NCBI GenBank assembly: GCA_026120185.1
Contig: JANUWF010001281.1
Location: 1,216,001-1,280,000, forward strand
Direction of reading: 5' to 3'
DNA length: 64,000 nucleotides
From: Voacanga thouarsii
Lineage: Eukaryota > Streptophyta > Magnoliopsida > Gentianales > Apocynaceae
Position 1 is the first letter of the stretch; the number at the start of each line of letters is the position of its first letter. Of this stretch, positions 23,043-35,117 are shown piece after piece. The notes under the pieces are model-generated. The model had not been told where the DNA came from. It saw only the letters and a program-made list of their open reading frames with translations, and did not search any database. The position numbers were made by a program, and so were the translations under genes.

Positions 23043-23517
23043 ACAACTAAAAACTATCCTAATTGAATGCATGACCACGATACATTTAAAATAAGAATTC
23101 CTAAATTAAAATAAAAGTAAAAATTTTAAATAAGGAAACAACTAATAAAATAGTCTGTCTCCAATATCGTGTTAGCTTAAATCTAAACCTGAAAATAAAA
23201 AGAGTTAGTATTGACTCAAAATTATAGATGTAAAAATCAACAAATTAAAAATATTATTATTACACATACTCCACATTAACATTGGGTTAGTAAAATTAAA
23301 TAACTAAATATACAATTTATTCAAACATACAAAAACAAGTTAGTTATTATTAACATGTATCTCTCTGTTTACATATTTACAACATATAGTGAAAGTAAAA
23401 TACAATTATACAAACAACAAAATATGGCACTTCTTTATACAAGGAACATATATACATATTTACATATTTACCTATTTACATGGTTAAATCAACAAAATCC
23501 AAGCTTTCATTCTATTA

Positions 23518-23536
23518 TTCCCCGGAAACGGCGCCA
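23518..23536 (-). promoter_or_regulatory. Primer-binding site of element B
   Basis: On the minus strand TGGCGCCGTTTCCGGGGAA follows the LTR end (23543) after 6 bp. It resembles the tRNA-Asp primer site of Athila-type elements and fixes the orientation of B. Confidence 0.8.
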
Positions 23537-24530
23537 AAAACTTGATGCGTTCAGACTTGGGTATAAAAATCATACAAAATTAAGCACATTCCCAATCAAG
23601 TTCAAATTAAAATGTTAAACCCAAATCACACATATGAGCAAGCGTACTCATCAGTAACTGAGCATAGGGTTAAAACAAGTGTCGATCCTCAAGGAACAAG
23701 ACCCTTCTTTCATTGTTTAACCAACTCGATAAAGTGAAAAATAAATAAAAATAAAAATAAAAATAAAATAAAAATAAAAATATGTATATGTCTGTGTCAA
23801 GGATGTAGATTTATATAACTCAAGCCATTGTTTAGACAAACATGATCTTAAAGAACTTAACCATTATCATAACCAATCATTCTCTTAGCACCATGAAGGA
23901 TGAAGGTAGACTCACTTTGATGGTCAATCCATGAAATCACTATCTTCTAGATAAATTAGAATCACTTGGTCCGTCTCAACTAATTTATCTAAAAGATGCA
24001 TTAAATACAATCCTTAATTAAATTCCCTTGGTCTCGGCAAATTTAGAACATGAAATTAATCAATGAACCCTTAGTCTCAAAAGACATCAATTAATCTTCA
24101 ATTACCAGTTCTTAAACAATCAACCCCCTTTGGTCCAGCAAGTCAATTGCCAACAGAATATGAAATTACTAAATCGAAACACCCATCAACCCCCTTTGGT
24201 CCAGCAAGTTAATGGATAGAATCAACTAACTAATCTCGTAATAAGCATAAGTAATTGAATACCAAGAATAATAACCAATTAATCAAAAGATCAAATAACT
24301 CTAGAAATCATGAATATCTAAAACAATGTCGAATTACAATAAAATAATTAACATATCATTGTTCAAGAAAAAAAAACAAAGTAAAAGAAAGAACTCATAG
24401 ACAAGCCTCCTTCTTCTTCCTTTGAAAACCTTCTTGTACAACCCTCCTTGAACTTTAAAGAATTCTCCTTAGACTGAGTAATTTTCTATGATGATTAATG
24501 AATTCTCCCCTTTTCCCTTGTGTTTTCCAT

Positions 24531-24540
24531 CTATTTATAG
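24531..24540 (-). promoter_or_regulatory. TATA box in LTR B
   Basis: CTATAAATAG on the minus strand, at the same relative place as in LTR A. Confidence 0.5.
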
Positions 24541-24674
24541 GCTTAAGAGGTGCCTAAACTCGTAGGTACGAAGTTACCAAGTTCTTGGCCAAGTAGAAGT
24601 TGGAAGCTGCTAAAACTCTTCAGATTTTCAAAAACGCATAGAAAGATCGCAGCACCGCCTCAGGGACAGACCAC

Positions 24675-24790
24675 AGCCGGCGCCGCCTTGGTTCTGTTTC
24701 TCCACTCGTCCATCGATTTTTCTCCGAATTGTGTGCATACATTCCAGAGTGCAGCCGGCACCAATTCCAGCCTTACAGCCGGTGCCGCCT
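24675..24790 (-). repeat. GC-rich hairpin module in LTR B
   Basis: GGCACC (24757-24762) and GGTGCC (24781-24786) bound an inverted repeat whose interior includes TTCCAGCC and AGCC. It closely resembles the module at 18918-18947 in element C. A GCCGGCGCC block lies at about 24676-24684. Confidence 0.65.
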
Positions 24791-24970
24791 CTGCTCTGCT
24801 TCGCGACAATTTTTCTTTGTTTTACCCAAAATCCTGAAGTAATGACCAAAATACCTTTCCAAGGGTAAAATCTCAAATATGAAAGAATATGACCAGTTAT
24901 TTCACAAAATGTATTACAAAAGAGCTTCAAATAACTAAGCAAAGTATAACCAATTTAGCCCCTATCAGAA

Positions 24971-25875
24971 CTCAAACATTCTGATGTATGTGGCCCAATA
25001 TCAATACAAGCAAGAGGGGGTTATAATTATTTCATAACCTTTATCGATGATTTATCACGATATGGGTATTTGTATTTGATGAAATACAAATCTGGGGCCT
25101 TTGAAAGGTTCAAAGACTTCAAGAATGAAATAGAGAAACAACTTGGCAAAAGTATTAAGACTCTAAGATCTGATCGAGGAGGAGAATACTTGAGCCAAGA
25201 GTTTCTGAGTTATCTTAGAGATAATGGGATATTATCTCAATGGACTCTGCCACATACACCTCAACATAACGGAGAAGGAATCGAACCCTTCTAGACATAG
25301 TACGGACCATGATGGCTTCTGCAGACCTACCAAAATCGTTTTGGGGGTATGCAATAGAAACTTCTGTTTATATACTAAATAGAGTTCCGACAAAATCATT
25401 TGATACTACCCCATTTGAGATGTTCTTTGGTAAGAGACCAAAGTTATCTCACTTGTGAGTATGGGGTTATCCTGTCTTTGTCAAAAAGCTACAGTCAGAT
25501 AAACTTGAAAGTAAGTCTGACAAGTGTTTGTTTATGGGATATCCAAAAGAATCTTTCAGATATTACTTCTATCTACCCTCCAAAAATAAATTATTTGTTT
25601 CGAAGCATGCCGTCTTCTTAGAGAAGGAGCACATGCTCAAAGGGAATAGTGGGAGTAAGATTGAACTTAGTGAAATTCATGTAGATCAAACAAACGAGGA
25701 TCAACCGTCTAACCCCACATCTATTGAGAGAATAGATGAACCTTCTAATACACAAGAACCTCGTAGATCTAGTAAGATACGTGTGGCACTTGAGAGATAT
25801 GGATTTCTCATTAGTGACCACAATGACGTATTGCTCATAGAAGAAGATGAGCTACTACCTACAAGAATGTTTTGA
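24971..25875 (+). pseudogene. Copia integrase (element C), interrupted
   Basis: Integrase resumes right of element B with HSDVCGPISIQARGG. The first catalytic Asp is in HSD or the following FIDDLSRYGY, the second in LRSDRGGEYLS (about 25172), and the Glu lies in the R(N)RTLLD region just after a frameshift near 25275. A TGA at 25456 interrupts LSHL.VWGYPVFVK. The C-terminal part runs through KCLFMGYPKESF to an acidic linker rich in Ser, Asn and Glu, ending TAG-adjacent at 25873. The zinc-binding N-terminus is missing because of the deletion caused with element B. Confidence 0.85.
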
Positions 25876-27422
25876 ATAGTTCAGAATCTGGTAAATGGCT
25901 TGAGGCCATGAAGTCAGAAATGGATTCTATGTACGATAACCAAGTATGGACTTTGGTTGATCCACCAAAAGGAATTAAACCTATTAGGTGCAAGTAGATT
26001 TTCAAGAAGAAAACGGACATGAATGGTAACTTAGTTACCTATAAAGCACGACTAGTGGCGAAGGGTTATCGTCAACAACATGGTATTGACTATAATGAGA
26101 CATTCTCGTCAGTAGCCATGTTAAAATCCATCAGGATACTCATAGCCATTGCTGCTCATTATGATTATGAGATTTGGCAAATAGATGTGAAAATAGCTTT
26201 CCTAAATGGAAATCTGACTGAGGAAGTGTATATGACACAACCTGAGGGTTTCACATCCAGTGATGGCACAAAGGTGTGCAAGCTACAAAGATCTATTTAT
26301 AGACTTAAGTAAGCTTCTAGGAGTTGGAATATCCGTTTTGATGAAACAATCAAAGAGTTTGGTTTCATTCAAAATATGGATGAGCCTTGTGTATACAAGA
26401 AGGTTAGTGGGAGTGCAATCGTTTTCTTACTGCTTTATGTATATGACATATTGCTAATAGAAAACGATATACCTGTCTTGCAAATGGTTAAAATTTGGTT
26501 GTCCAAATAATTCTCCATGAAAGATCTTGGAGAAGCAACCTATATTCTTGGAATAAGGATCTATAGAGATAGATCCAAAAGGTTGCTTAGTCTTTCACAG
26601 TCTACATACATAGATAAAGTGCTAAAGAGGTTTAGCATGGATCAATCCAAAAAGGGATTCTTACCCATGTCACATGGTGTAAGCCTTTCAAAGTCGATGT
26701 CTCCCATGACACAAGTTGAAAGGGATCACATAAGTAAGATTCCATATGCCTCGGTAGTTGGATCTATCATATATGCTATGATATGTACTAGGCCCGATGT
26801 ATCTTATGCTCTCAATTTGACGAGCAGATACCAATCCAACTCTGGTGAAGGTCATTAGGCGGCTGTAAAGAACATCCTTAAGTACTTACAAAGGACTAAG
26901 GATATGTTCTTAGTATCTGGAGAAGGTGATTTGAAAATAAACGGGTATACTGATGCTAGTTTTCAATCTGACAAAGATGATTTCAAATTACAAACCGGCT
27001 ACATGTTTACGTTTTGCGGAGGGGCAATAAGTTGGAAAAGTTCCAAATAAGAGACTATTGCCGACTCTACGAAAGAAGCTGAGTACATAGCTACTTCTGA
27101 AGCAGCTAAGGAGGCTGTTTGGATCAAAAAGTTCGTGATGGAATTAGGTGTGGTTCCTAGTGTTGTTGGTCCAATAACCTTGTATTATGACAACAACGGA
27201 GCCATTGCACAAGTAAAGGAGCCGCAGTCTCACCAACGATCCAAACACGTACTGCGACGCTATCATCTAATCCGGGAGATCATAGATAGGAATGATGTAA
27301 AGATAGAAAAAGTTCTCATGGATGAGAACATAGCTGACCCACTTAAGAAAGCACTATCCCAAAAGAAACATGATTGTCATGTTGAGTCATTCGGTATTAA
27401 ATACATGAATGATTGGCTCTAG
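25876..27422 (+). pseudogene. Copia reverse transcriptase and RNase H (element C), interrupted
   Basis: Recognisable blocks in order are WLEAMKSEMDSM, YKARLVAKGY, IWQIDVKIAFLNGNL (catalytic Asp), VYMTQPEGF, LLLYVYDILLIENDI (the YVDD box has become YVYD, losing an Asp), MKDLGEATYILG and YASVVGSIIYAM. RNase H follows with YTDASFQSDKDD (about 26950), DSTKEAEYIA (about 27063) and CYYDNNGA-like LYYDNNGAI (about 27183). Premature stops at about 25996, 26311, 26508, 26857 and 27047 fit single transitions of Trp or Gln codons. The copy cannot encode an active polymerase. Confidence 0.9.
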
Positions 27423-27436
27423 TGCAAGTTGGAGTT
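27423..27436 (+). promoter_or_regulatory. Polypurine tract of element C
   Basis: TGCAAGTTGGAGTT, directly before the 3' LTR, corresponds to the GCAAGTGGGAG-type tract of copia elements, with a few pyrimidine changes. Confidence 0.6.
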
Positions 27437-29157
27437 TGTTAGTGTTGTGCCCTAGAGGCAATCACGTGTACATTGTATATGACACATTTTATTTTAATAA
27501 AATGCATTATTTATCTTACAGTTTCTTTTTGTTTACTTTAAGTAATATAACTGTTCGATAAAGTCCCTAGTACAACACTGTGTTAAGGAGATCATGATAT
27601 GAGATTCCTACTACACTAGATGGTGTTAGTACTTAAATAGTCCCTAGTCATAGTATTAATGAGACAGGACATCATTAATGTGTTAAGACTAGCATGTGTT
27701 AGATTTCCTGATTTGATCAGGCGGTGGTTCTCATAACCGTGAGTATTGAGATACTCAAAGTTAACACATGAATACTTGTTAATGGAACAAGTTCATTGGA
27801 TGACCTAACTTTGAGATAATCAAATGGATAACTATTTAGTGCCAGTGATATAATCTCAATATAGCAAATGTGAAAGTATCCTTAGACTTGAGATCTCCAA
27901 GATACTTTGTTTACTGAGCTTTGTACTTTGATTCCAATCTCTGGAGCTCGATCGAAGGCCGCCTATGGGATGGATATTGGGTATATTATAAGGTAAACGA
28001 AAGTAGCTGAGAGGGTCAATAAAGAATTCATCACTCCTAATAGTAGGGGCGAATATCTCACGGCCACTTATAAAAATTACTACTCGGAAAGTTCTTGGCT
28101 AAGGCGATTGTATATTGGAAATAGTTCCAATTGATACACATCTAGAGTAGTGGGTTCCTGGTATAAGTACTATTGTATTCGGGCCAAAATTATTTCTGGA
28201 GGGAGTTGGCACTAATTTCGTACTCCAAACCGAATGAGATATTGTATGGTTAAAGGAGTTAATTGCACTAAAATTTGGTATTGAAGGGTTCATATCAAGC
28301 CACTTGACTTCCTGGACGCTTGGGTGGTCATGATGTGTTGCTAGATACCACTCATAATCTGGGAATATGGGTTTATTAATTGATGAATTATTAAACCAAT
28401 CATGATTAGAATTAATAGGATTAATTCTAATTAATTATGAATTATTAATCTCAAAGACGTTTGGATTAATTCATATTCGCTACCAATTGACTGGGAAACC
28501 TAATAGGTCACACACAATAGAGGATTATATACTCAAGATGTTATTCGATAACATTGTGGGGTTGATTGAGAGAAAGAAAAGTTATTGTGGATAAATTACA
28601 ATTAGTTATAATTTGTGGTACAAGTTGTAATTGTGAGAACTTTTGTTTCCAATTACAATTAGGGAATTCTAATAGGATTAGAATTCTCAGTTTTGGGATG
28701 GGAATTTCGTGTGATATATAGTAGCTAATAACACACGAAAAACCCTAGCCAATAGCTGAACAACACACAAAAAGGAAAAAACAGCCACGAATTTTTTTTT
28801 CTCTTCTTCTCTCTCGATTTGATCTTGAAGAAGAACCCTAGCCGCCACTTAGAATTTCTGCTTGCACAGAAAACTACATGCTTGAGTATTCCTCTGTGTT
28901 GATTACTATTAGAGATAATCACACGCTGTGATTATAGTGGGTAGACGTTCAACTCACGTGGAGGTTGATCACGAGGATTGCTAGATCGCGCCTCAACTTG
29001 AAGAAAAAAATTTTGTTCTTCGCACAATCACCCAAGGTAAAAGTTGTTACCTTTACTCTCTATATGTCTTGTTTTCCACACATAGACGGGTCCTGGGAAG
29101 GTATCTCATTTTATTTTCCACTGCACCGTATAGGATACAAACCTGAGATATCCAACA
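27437..29157 (+). repeat. 3' LTR of element C
   Basis: The LTR runs from TGTTAGTGTTGTGCCCTAG to GATATCCAACA, 1721 bp, and is followed by the target duplication AAATA at 29158-29162. It matches 16773-18489 closely throughout. Confidence 0.95.
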
Positions 29158-29162
29158 AAATA

Positions 29163-29963
29163 CCCCTCTACACATCGCCTTTCATTTAGAAAGGAAGAAG
29201 TGTACTAACGCCTCTCTAATAGAAATCTATCATCCATAGACTTCTAGTCCAATGATTTATGACTTTTTAGAATATTTTTGCTTTCCAATGGAGCACCCTA
29301 AAGCAAATATCCAAGTTATGTTCCCTAGGACCCTAGATATTTTGATTATTTGGACAACCACAAATGGGCGATATAACATATAAGTTATCTTGTACAAGTC
29401 TATTTTAACTAACTAATTATATATACCTAACACACAAGTATATTGGTCATACAATATAACCTCAACTTTAGTACATCAAAGCATATACTTCCAGCTTCGT
29501 CAGACCATCAACTCATACTCAAGCTGTAAAATATAAGTTCACGTTATAGCAGTAGTAATCTATGTTTCTACCATACAGTACTTTTTAGAAACTACTACTA
29601 CAGGTCCAATTCTATGTATTCGAAATATGCTTGTGTTATGAAATGAGAAGACTACTCATTGGCTAAAGGTAAGCCATTCTACATTTAGAATTCATAACAC
29701 AATAACCTTCCCATAATGTAATTTCTATTCTCACCATTTGGTTAAGTACGATAATTTATGCGTTAAGTAACTCATGGTACATACCTTACTATGAAAAACC
29801 TCTATTTACATTAATTATTTACTTAAATATAATGGGTCTTTTCCAGCTAAATTATGCACAAAATTAATGAAGAATTTATAAACAATTTCTAAGAATAAAA
29901 CTTTTATTAATACAATTCAAAATTACATCAGAAACCTAGTCTAAGAGGGCATACATTCCAACA
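29163..29963 (-). repeat. Solo LTR S (copia-like), right segment
   Basis: On the minus strand it starts TGTTGGAATGTATGCCCTC at 29963. That resembles the style of the LTR start of element C and of many copia LTRs, and AATAAAAG lies about 60 bp in. Together with 15634-16772 it makes one LTR of about 1.94 kb. GGATA follows on the right. Confidence 0.55.
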
Positions 29964-29967
29964 GGAT

Positions 29968-30768
29968 AATGATGAAGGAAAAATAGGAGAGCTACAAGAT
30001 AAAGAACAAAACTCACTTGCAATACCATCAAGGGAAACAGAAAAGACAATCCTTTCACATGAGACAGTGGGAACTGAAAAGACTGAAAAGCATAATAATC
30101 CTTCCTCTGTGCCATATCCAGATCGTCTGAGAAAAAGAAAATATGAAAATCAATTTAAAAAGTTCTTGGAGTTATTCAAACAGCTACAAATCAATCTTCC
30201 ACTTGTTGAGGCCCTATCGCAGATGCTCAAGTATGCTAAGTTTTTTAAAGATATCTTGTCCAACTAAAGGAAGTTAGAAGAATTATCTACTATCACCTTG
30301 AATGAAGAATGTTTTGCCCCTCTCCAATATGAAGAAAAATTGCCACAGAAATTGAAGGATTCAGGAAGTTTTTTCATTCTTTTTGTAATAGGAAGTACCA
30401 CTTTTGGCACACCATTAGCAAATTTAGGAGCTAGTATCAACTTGCTACCTAACAGCACTTCTTGTAAATTGGGCTTAGGGGAACCAAAATCCACTAAGAT
30501 GAGTATTCAATTAGCAGATAAATCCATCAAATATCCTAGAGGGGTTGTGGAGGATGTGCTTGTTAAGGTTGATAAATTCATTTTTCCAGTTAACTTTGTT
30601 ATTCTTGATATGGATGAAGACTCCAAGATCCCATTGATTCTAGGCAGGCCTTTCCTAGCTACTGCAAAAGCTGTTATAGATGTTCATAAGGGGAAGTTGA
30701 CATTAAGAGTTAAGGAGGAGGAAGTTATCATAAGACTTTCAGATAATATGAGATATTTTTTTTCATAA
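29968..30768 (+). pseudogene. Gag end and protease of element O
   Basis: The frame resumes right of solo LTR S. It has the block PYPDRLRKRKYENQFKKFLE and a TAA at 30265, then the protease in SFFILFVIGSTTFGTPLANLGASINLLP. The usual active-site DLGAS reads NLGAS (about 30424), so the catalytic Asp is replaced by Asn, a G-to-A change. The flap and end region IILGRPFLA-like IPLILGRPFLATAKAVIDV is well kept near 30628-30680. The sequence is the common Athila/Tat type. Confidence 0.85.
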
Positions 30769-32560
30769 AATGATTACTTTAGGATTGATATTCTAGATGA
30801 TTGCATTTCTGAATTTTTACAAGAACACTTTGTTTAATGGACTGAAGAGAGTTGGGTGGAAGATGTGGAACAGTGTTCCCAAGAAATTTGGCACATGTGG
30901 AGAACTTTAAGGATAAATCAAAACTAATAGTTTTTGAAACGATAAAAGGGTCAAGTCTTGGGTGAATGAGATCATCCATTAAGGACCCACCCGAGCTAAA
31001 ATTGAAAGAGCTTCCAGATTATCTTGAGCATGCATTTTTTGCTTTAATGAACAATTTGCCAATGATAATTGCAAGAGATCAAAAAGAAAGGCAAAAGCTA
31101 CAACTAGTGCAAATGCTTCAGGGTCATAAAAAGGCTATAGCATGGAAACACACAGACATTAAAGGAATCAGTCCCTTATTCTGCACCTATAAGATCCTAC
31201 TTGAGGATAATGCAAAGCCTGTAGTACAACCCCAATGGAGATTGAAACCAAACATAAAGGAAGTGTTTAAGGGAAAAGTGATTAAGCTGTTGGATGTTGG
31301 AATTGTATATCCTATCTCAGACAATCTGTGAGTGAGCCCTACATAAGTAGTACCAAAGAAAGGGGCTATAACAGTGGCACCTAATAGAAGAATGAGTTTA
31401 TCCCAATAAAGCTTGTCACAGGATAGAGAATGTGCATTGACTATAGAAAACTAAATGATGCAACAAGAAAGGACCATTTCCCACTTCCCTTCATTAATCA
31501 GATGTTAGAAAGGATAGCTTGACACATGTACTATTATTTCCTAGATGTATTTTCTAGCTACTTTTAGATTTCTATAGCCCCTAAAGATCAAAAGAAAACC
31601 ACCTCCACCTGCTCTTTTGGAACTTTTCCTTACAGGCATATACCTTTTAGATTGTGTAATGGACTTGGAACTTTTCAAAGATATATGATAGCTATTTTTG
31701 AAGGTTTGGTAGGAGGTATAATAGAAGTGTTCATGGATGATTTTTCTGTCTTTAGGGATTCCTTTGAGCTTCATTGGCAAAATCTAGAGAAAGTACTCAA
31801 AATGTGTGAAGAGACAAATCTGGTATTAAATTGGGAGAAATATCACTTTATGGTAAAGGAAAGCATCATCTTAAGGCATAAGATTTTGTACAAATAGATT
31901 GGGGTTGATCGAGCCAAGATAAAGCTAATTAAAAAGCTTCCACCACCAACTTCTGTAAGGGCCATTAGGAGTTTTCTTGGGCATGCGGGCTTCTACAGGA
32001 GATTCATCTAAGAGTTCTCAAAAATTTTCAAACCCCTTACTTCTCCACTTGAGAAGGATGCCCCCTTTAATTTTAATGAAAAGTGTTTATCTGCCTTTAA
32101 ATTGTTGAAAGAAAAATTGATGAACTCTCCTATTTTAGTTGTTCCTAATTGGTCACTCCCTTTTGAGTTGATGTGTGATACTAGTGACTATGCAATTGGA
32201 GTAGTTCTTAGACAAAGGCAGGGCAAGTACTTCTAGCCAATTCACTATGCCAGCAAAATTCTCACAACAGCATAAGAGAATTATACAATTATAGAAAAAA
32301 GGTTACTCGTAATAGTGTTTGCTTTTAATAAATTTCAACGTTACCTTGTCTTATTTAAAGTTATGGTTTACACTAATCACTCTGCACTAAAATACCTTCT
32401 TGCTAAACATGACTCTAAGTCTAGATTGATTAGATGGGTATTATTATTGCAGGAGTTCGATTTAGAGATCAAGGACAAAAAGAGAGCTGAAAACTTAGCT
32501 GCGGATCACCTATCAAGGCTAGAACACCTCACTTTGGAAGCACATAAAAAAGAAGAGATC
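30769..32560 (+). pseudogene. Reverse transcriptase and RNase H of element O
   Basis: The frame starts with the LKELPDYLEHAF and WKHTDIKGISP blocks. It continues through NAKPVVQPQWRLKPN and YPISDNL, then is heavily broken between about 31330 and 31650. The catalytic box IEVFMDDFSVF is intact near 31725-31755. RNase H shows MCDTSDYAIGVVL (about 32168), [11 protein letters not shown] (about 32370) and [11 protein letters not shown] (about 32495). There are many stops and at least two frameshifts, so the gene is dead. Confidence 0.85.
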
Positions 32561-33909
32561 AATGATATTTTTTCGGATGAACAACTGTTATGGGTTGTGG
32601 GTAAAAATTCCATTTCCCCTTCGTTTGCTAACTATGCTAACTTTCTCGTAGTAGATATCCTTCCTAAAGAACTTACTCTACACCAGAGGAAGAAATTCCT
32701 CTTATGTGAAGTACTACTTTTGCGAGGATCTATTCTTATTTCGTTTGTGTGCAGATCATGTCATTCAAAGATGTGTGAATACTATTGATTCTTGGGATAT
32801 TTTTCGACATTACCATAAGGAATTAGCAGGAGGGTATTATCAAGCAAATGGAACAGCAAAAAAGGTCCTTGACTCTGGATTCTATTGGCCTTCAGTATTT
32901 AAGAATGCACACAGGTTTGTGACTATTTGTGATAGATGCTAGTGGACAGGTAATATCTCTAAAGCTCATAAGATGCCATTTTCCATTTTCTAAGCCTGTG
33001 AAATATTTGATTGTTGGGGAATTGACTTTATGGGACATTTTTCAAATTCTTTTGGTAACAAGTATATTTTGATTGTTGTTGACTATGTATCTAAGTGGGT
33101 AGAAGCACATACATTACCTACAAATGATGCTAGAATGGTAATTAAGTTTTTGAAAAAGCTATTTACTCACTTTGGTGCGCCTAGAGTGCTAATAAGTGAT
33201 AGAAGGACCCATTTTGCAATAATCGGTTGAAGAGAGTGCTAAATAGGCCAGGTGTGACTCACAAGCTAGCTACTTCCTATCACCCCCAAACTAGTGGCCA
33301 AGTTGAAGTAGTCAACAGAGAGCTGAAAAGAATATTGAAAAAGGTGTTAAACCATACTGGAAAAGATTGGAGTGTAAAATTAGATAATGTTCTTTGATCT
33401 CATCGGAAGCATATAAGACACCTATAGGAACCCGTTCATATACGCCGATCTATAGAAAGTTGTGTCATTTGCCTATAGAAGTAGAGTATAAAGCCTTTTG
33501 GACCATCAAGTTGATTAATTTTGATCTTGACTCTACAAGAACTAAAAGACTTTTTCAAGTGAATGAGCCAGATGAATGGAGGAATACTGCTTATAGAAAC
33601 TCAAGAATATACAAGGAGAAAATGAAGAAATGGCATGACAAACATATCATACAAAGTCATAAATTCAAAGAAGGTGATCAAGTGTTGTTGTTCAATTCAA
33701 GATTGAGGCTATTCCCAAGAAAGCTGAGATCTAGGTGGTCTAGACCATTCGTGGTGACCAAGGTTTCCCCCTTTGGAGCAGTGGAGCTATCTCATGTAGA
33801 AAAGGGAGTCTTCAAAGTGAATGGGAACCGATTGAAACTCTGCCATGGAGAAGACATAGGAAGCATGGAGAAAGCGGACTACATCTTACACGATGTAGAG
33901 GAGCTTTGA
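32561..33909 (+). pseudogene. Integrase of element O
   Basis: The zinc-binding region spans 32700-32945, with DHVIQRCV and a C..C pair near CDRC. The core has the first Asp in WGIDFMGHF (about 33017), the second in [10 protein letters not shown] (about 33193) and the Glu in GQVEVVNREL (about 33296). A stop (TGA) at about 33228 and frame changes break it. The C-terminal part is a long open stretch from 33394 to 33909 containing TPIGTRSYTPIYRKLCHLP, KWHDKHI and EGDQVLLFNSRLRLFP, all typical of Athila/Tat integrases. It ends with TGA at 33907. Confidence 0.85.
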
Positions 33910-34206
33910 TTTTTGGCTTTTGGTTTTTGGGACTTATTTACTTCAGCTTTTCTTTTCTTTTCTTCTTTTTTTGGATTTTGTTTTGTATATATTTGATTTG
34001 GATTTCTATTTTGGTTATGTTATAGTATTATTGCTTATGTTTGACATTTATTACATTTCACTTATTTTCGCAATCTTCTTTTCTTATTCTTGAAGATTAC
34101 ACTTCTCTACAAAACAGCGATCACTTAGAGAGTATTACTTACCTTTTTTTTCCTTTTTTTCTTCATTCTAGTCCAATTTGGATGAGGTTATTGTTATATT
34201 TATGCC

Positions 34207-34243
34207 AATGAGGACATTATCTAATTTAAGTATGGGGGAGGGG
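34207..34243 (+). promoter_or_regulatory. Internal polypurine-type motif of element O
   Basis: ATGAGGACATTATCTAA followed by TTTAAGTATGGGGGAGG matches the motif at 1152-1184 in element A and the two motifs in element B, although the LTRs of O are unrelated to those of A and B. Confidence 0.5.
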
Positions 34244-35094
34244 TCAGGTTTAAACTCTCCTCAAGTTTATTATGTAAGGAGTTGTTTATAAATTGGGCCA
34301 TGCGTTGTTGTGCATGATTTGGCCCATTTATGTTGTTAATTTTAAGGAGTTTTGATTTTGGGGGAAAAAAATTCGATTTTTGGACTTTGTTGGCTTAAAT
34401 GATATTGTTGTTGTCTCTCTTTTGGCTTGAGAATTGAATTTAGCACCTATTGGATAAGTTTATTTTTGTGTAAATAAGGATTGAGGTAAAACAATGAGAG
34501 AATTAAACAAGGTAGTACAAAAGCTAAAAAATCATTATCCATATTTTTACTAGGCCTTTGTACTACTTTATATAATTAACAAAAATATAAAAAAATTTCT
34601 GGAGTAATGTAATGCAAAAGCTAAAAAATCATTATTATATATCTTTACTAAGCTTTTGCATTACCTTACTACAAGAAAAAGAAAAAATGGAAAAATGGAA
34701 AAAGTATTGAGAGAATAAAGTGAGATGATAGACCAATCCTTCATTTGTCTATTTGGACTTTTGTGGTTGGGAGATTATAGAACTTAGAAGTAACTTATCG
34801 CGCCTAACTTATATAAATCACTATTCTCGCTTTCGAAACCCATAGAATCAAAATGGAATACCTTGAATGAGCATAAACATGTTTAACTTAACTTTGACAA
34901 CCTTAATTATTTCGTTACTAATGTATTAGTTTACACAAAAATCGACTTGGCTAATTGGGTATTGAACTTGATTCTTAACTCAAAAGGGAAATAACATTTT
35001 TCCTATATTGACCTACTTATGTTCAAAAGTCACATTTTATCATGTGAAAAGTCTTTTTTCTTATGGTACTTTTTGGGTTTGCTTAAGGATAAGC

Positions 35095-35117
35095 AAAGAT
35101 TCAAATGTGGGGGTGTG
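35095..35117 (+). promoter_or_regulatory. Polypurine tract of element O
   Basis: AAAGATTCAAATGTGGGGGTG lies just before the 3' LTR start at 35118. Confidence 0.6.

Larger units (their letters stand above)
21245..24967 (-). mobile_element. Athila-type element B, truncated, inverted
   Basis: This is a second copy of the family of element A, on the minus strand. Reading leftwards from 24967 it has a 5' LTR, a tRNA-Asp-like primer site, a short internal region and two copies of the GAGGACA...GGGGGAG motif. It ends abruptly at about 21245, at a point matching position about 1605 of element A. There is no pol and no second LTR. It sits inside copia element C: the protease lies to the left and integrase resumes at 24971 on the right. 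Confidence 0.8.
23543..24967 (-). repeat. 5' LTR of element B
   Basis: On the minus strand it starts TGATAGGGGCTAAATTGG at 24967 and ends ...GCATCA at 23543, 1425 bp. It is about 80% similar to LTR A by eye over the first 130 bp. It carries the GC-rich hairpin module (24675-24790) and a TATA box. Confidence 0.85.
16773..29157 (+). mobile_element. Angela-type Ty1/copia element C
   Basis: LTRs at 16773-18489 and 27437-29157 are flanked by the perfect target duplication AAATA (16768-16772 and 29158-29162). The internal region has a Met-tRNA primer site, gag with a zinc knuckle, a protease start, integrase, RT and RNase H in copia order. Element B (minus strand, 21245-24967) has replaced the end of protease and the pre-integrase region. 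The LTRs look about 97% alike over their first 190 bp by eye (about five substitutions and one 4-bp indel), so C is younger than its host O. The Angela lineage is judged from the gag and integrase sequence style and the long LTRs. Confidence 0.9.
33910..35117 (+). other. 3' non-coding internal region of element O
   Basis: T-rich sequence, then two near-copies of a phrase ending AAAGCTAAAAAATCATTAT (about 34518-34545 and 34615-34640). No gene is present. The polypurine tract lies at the right end. Confidence 0.6.
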
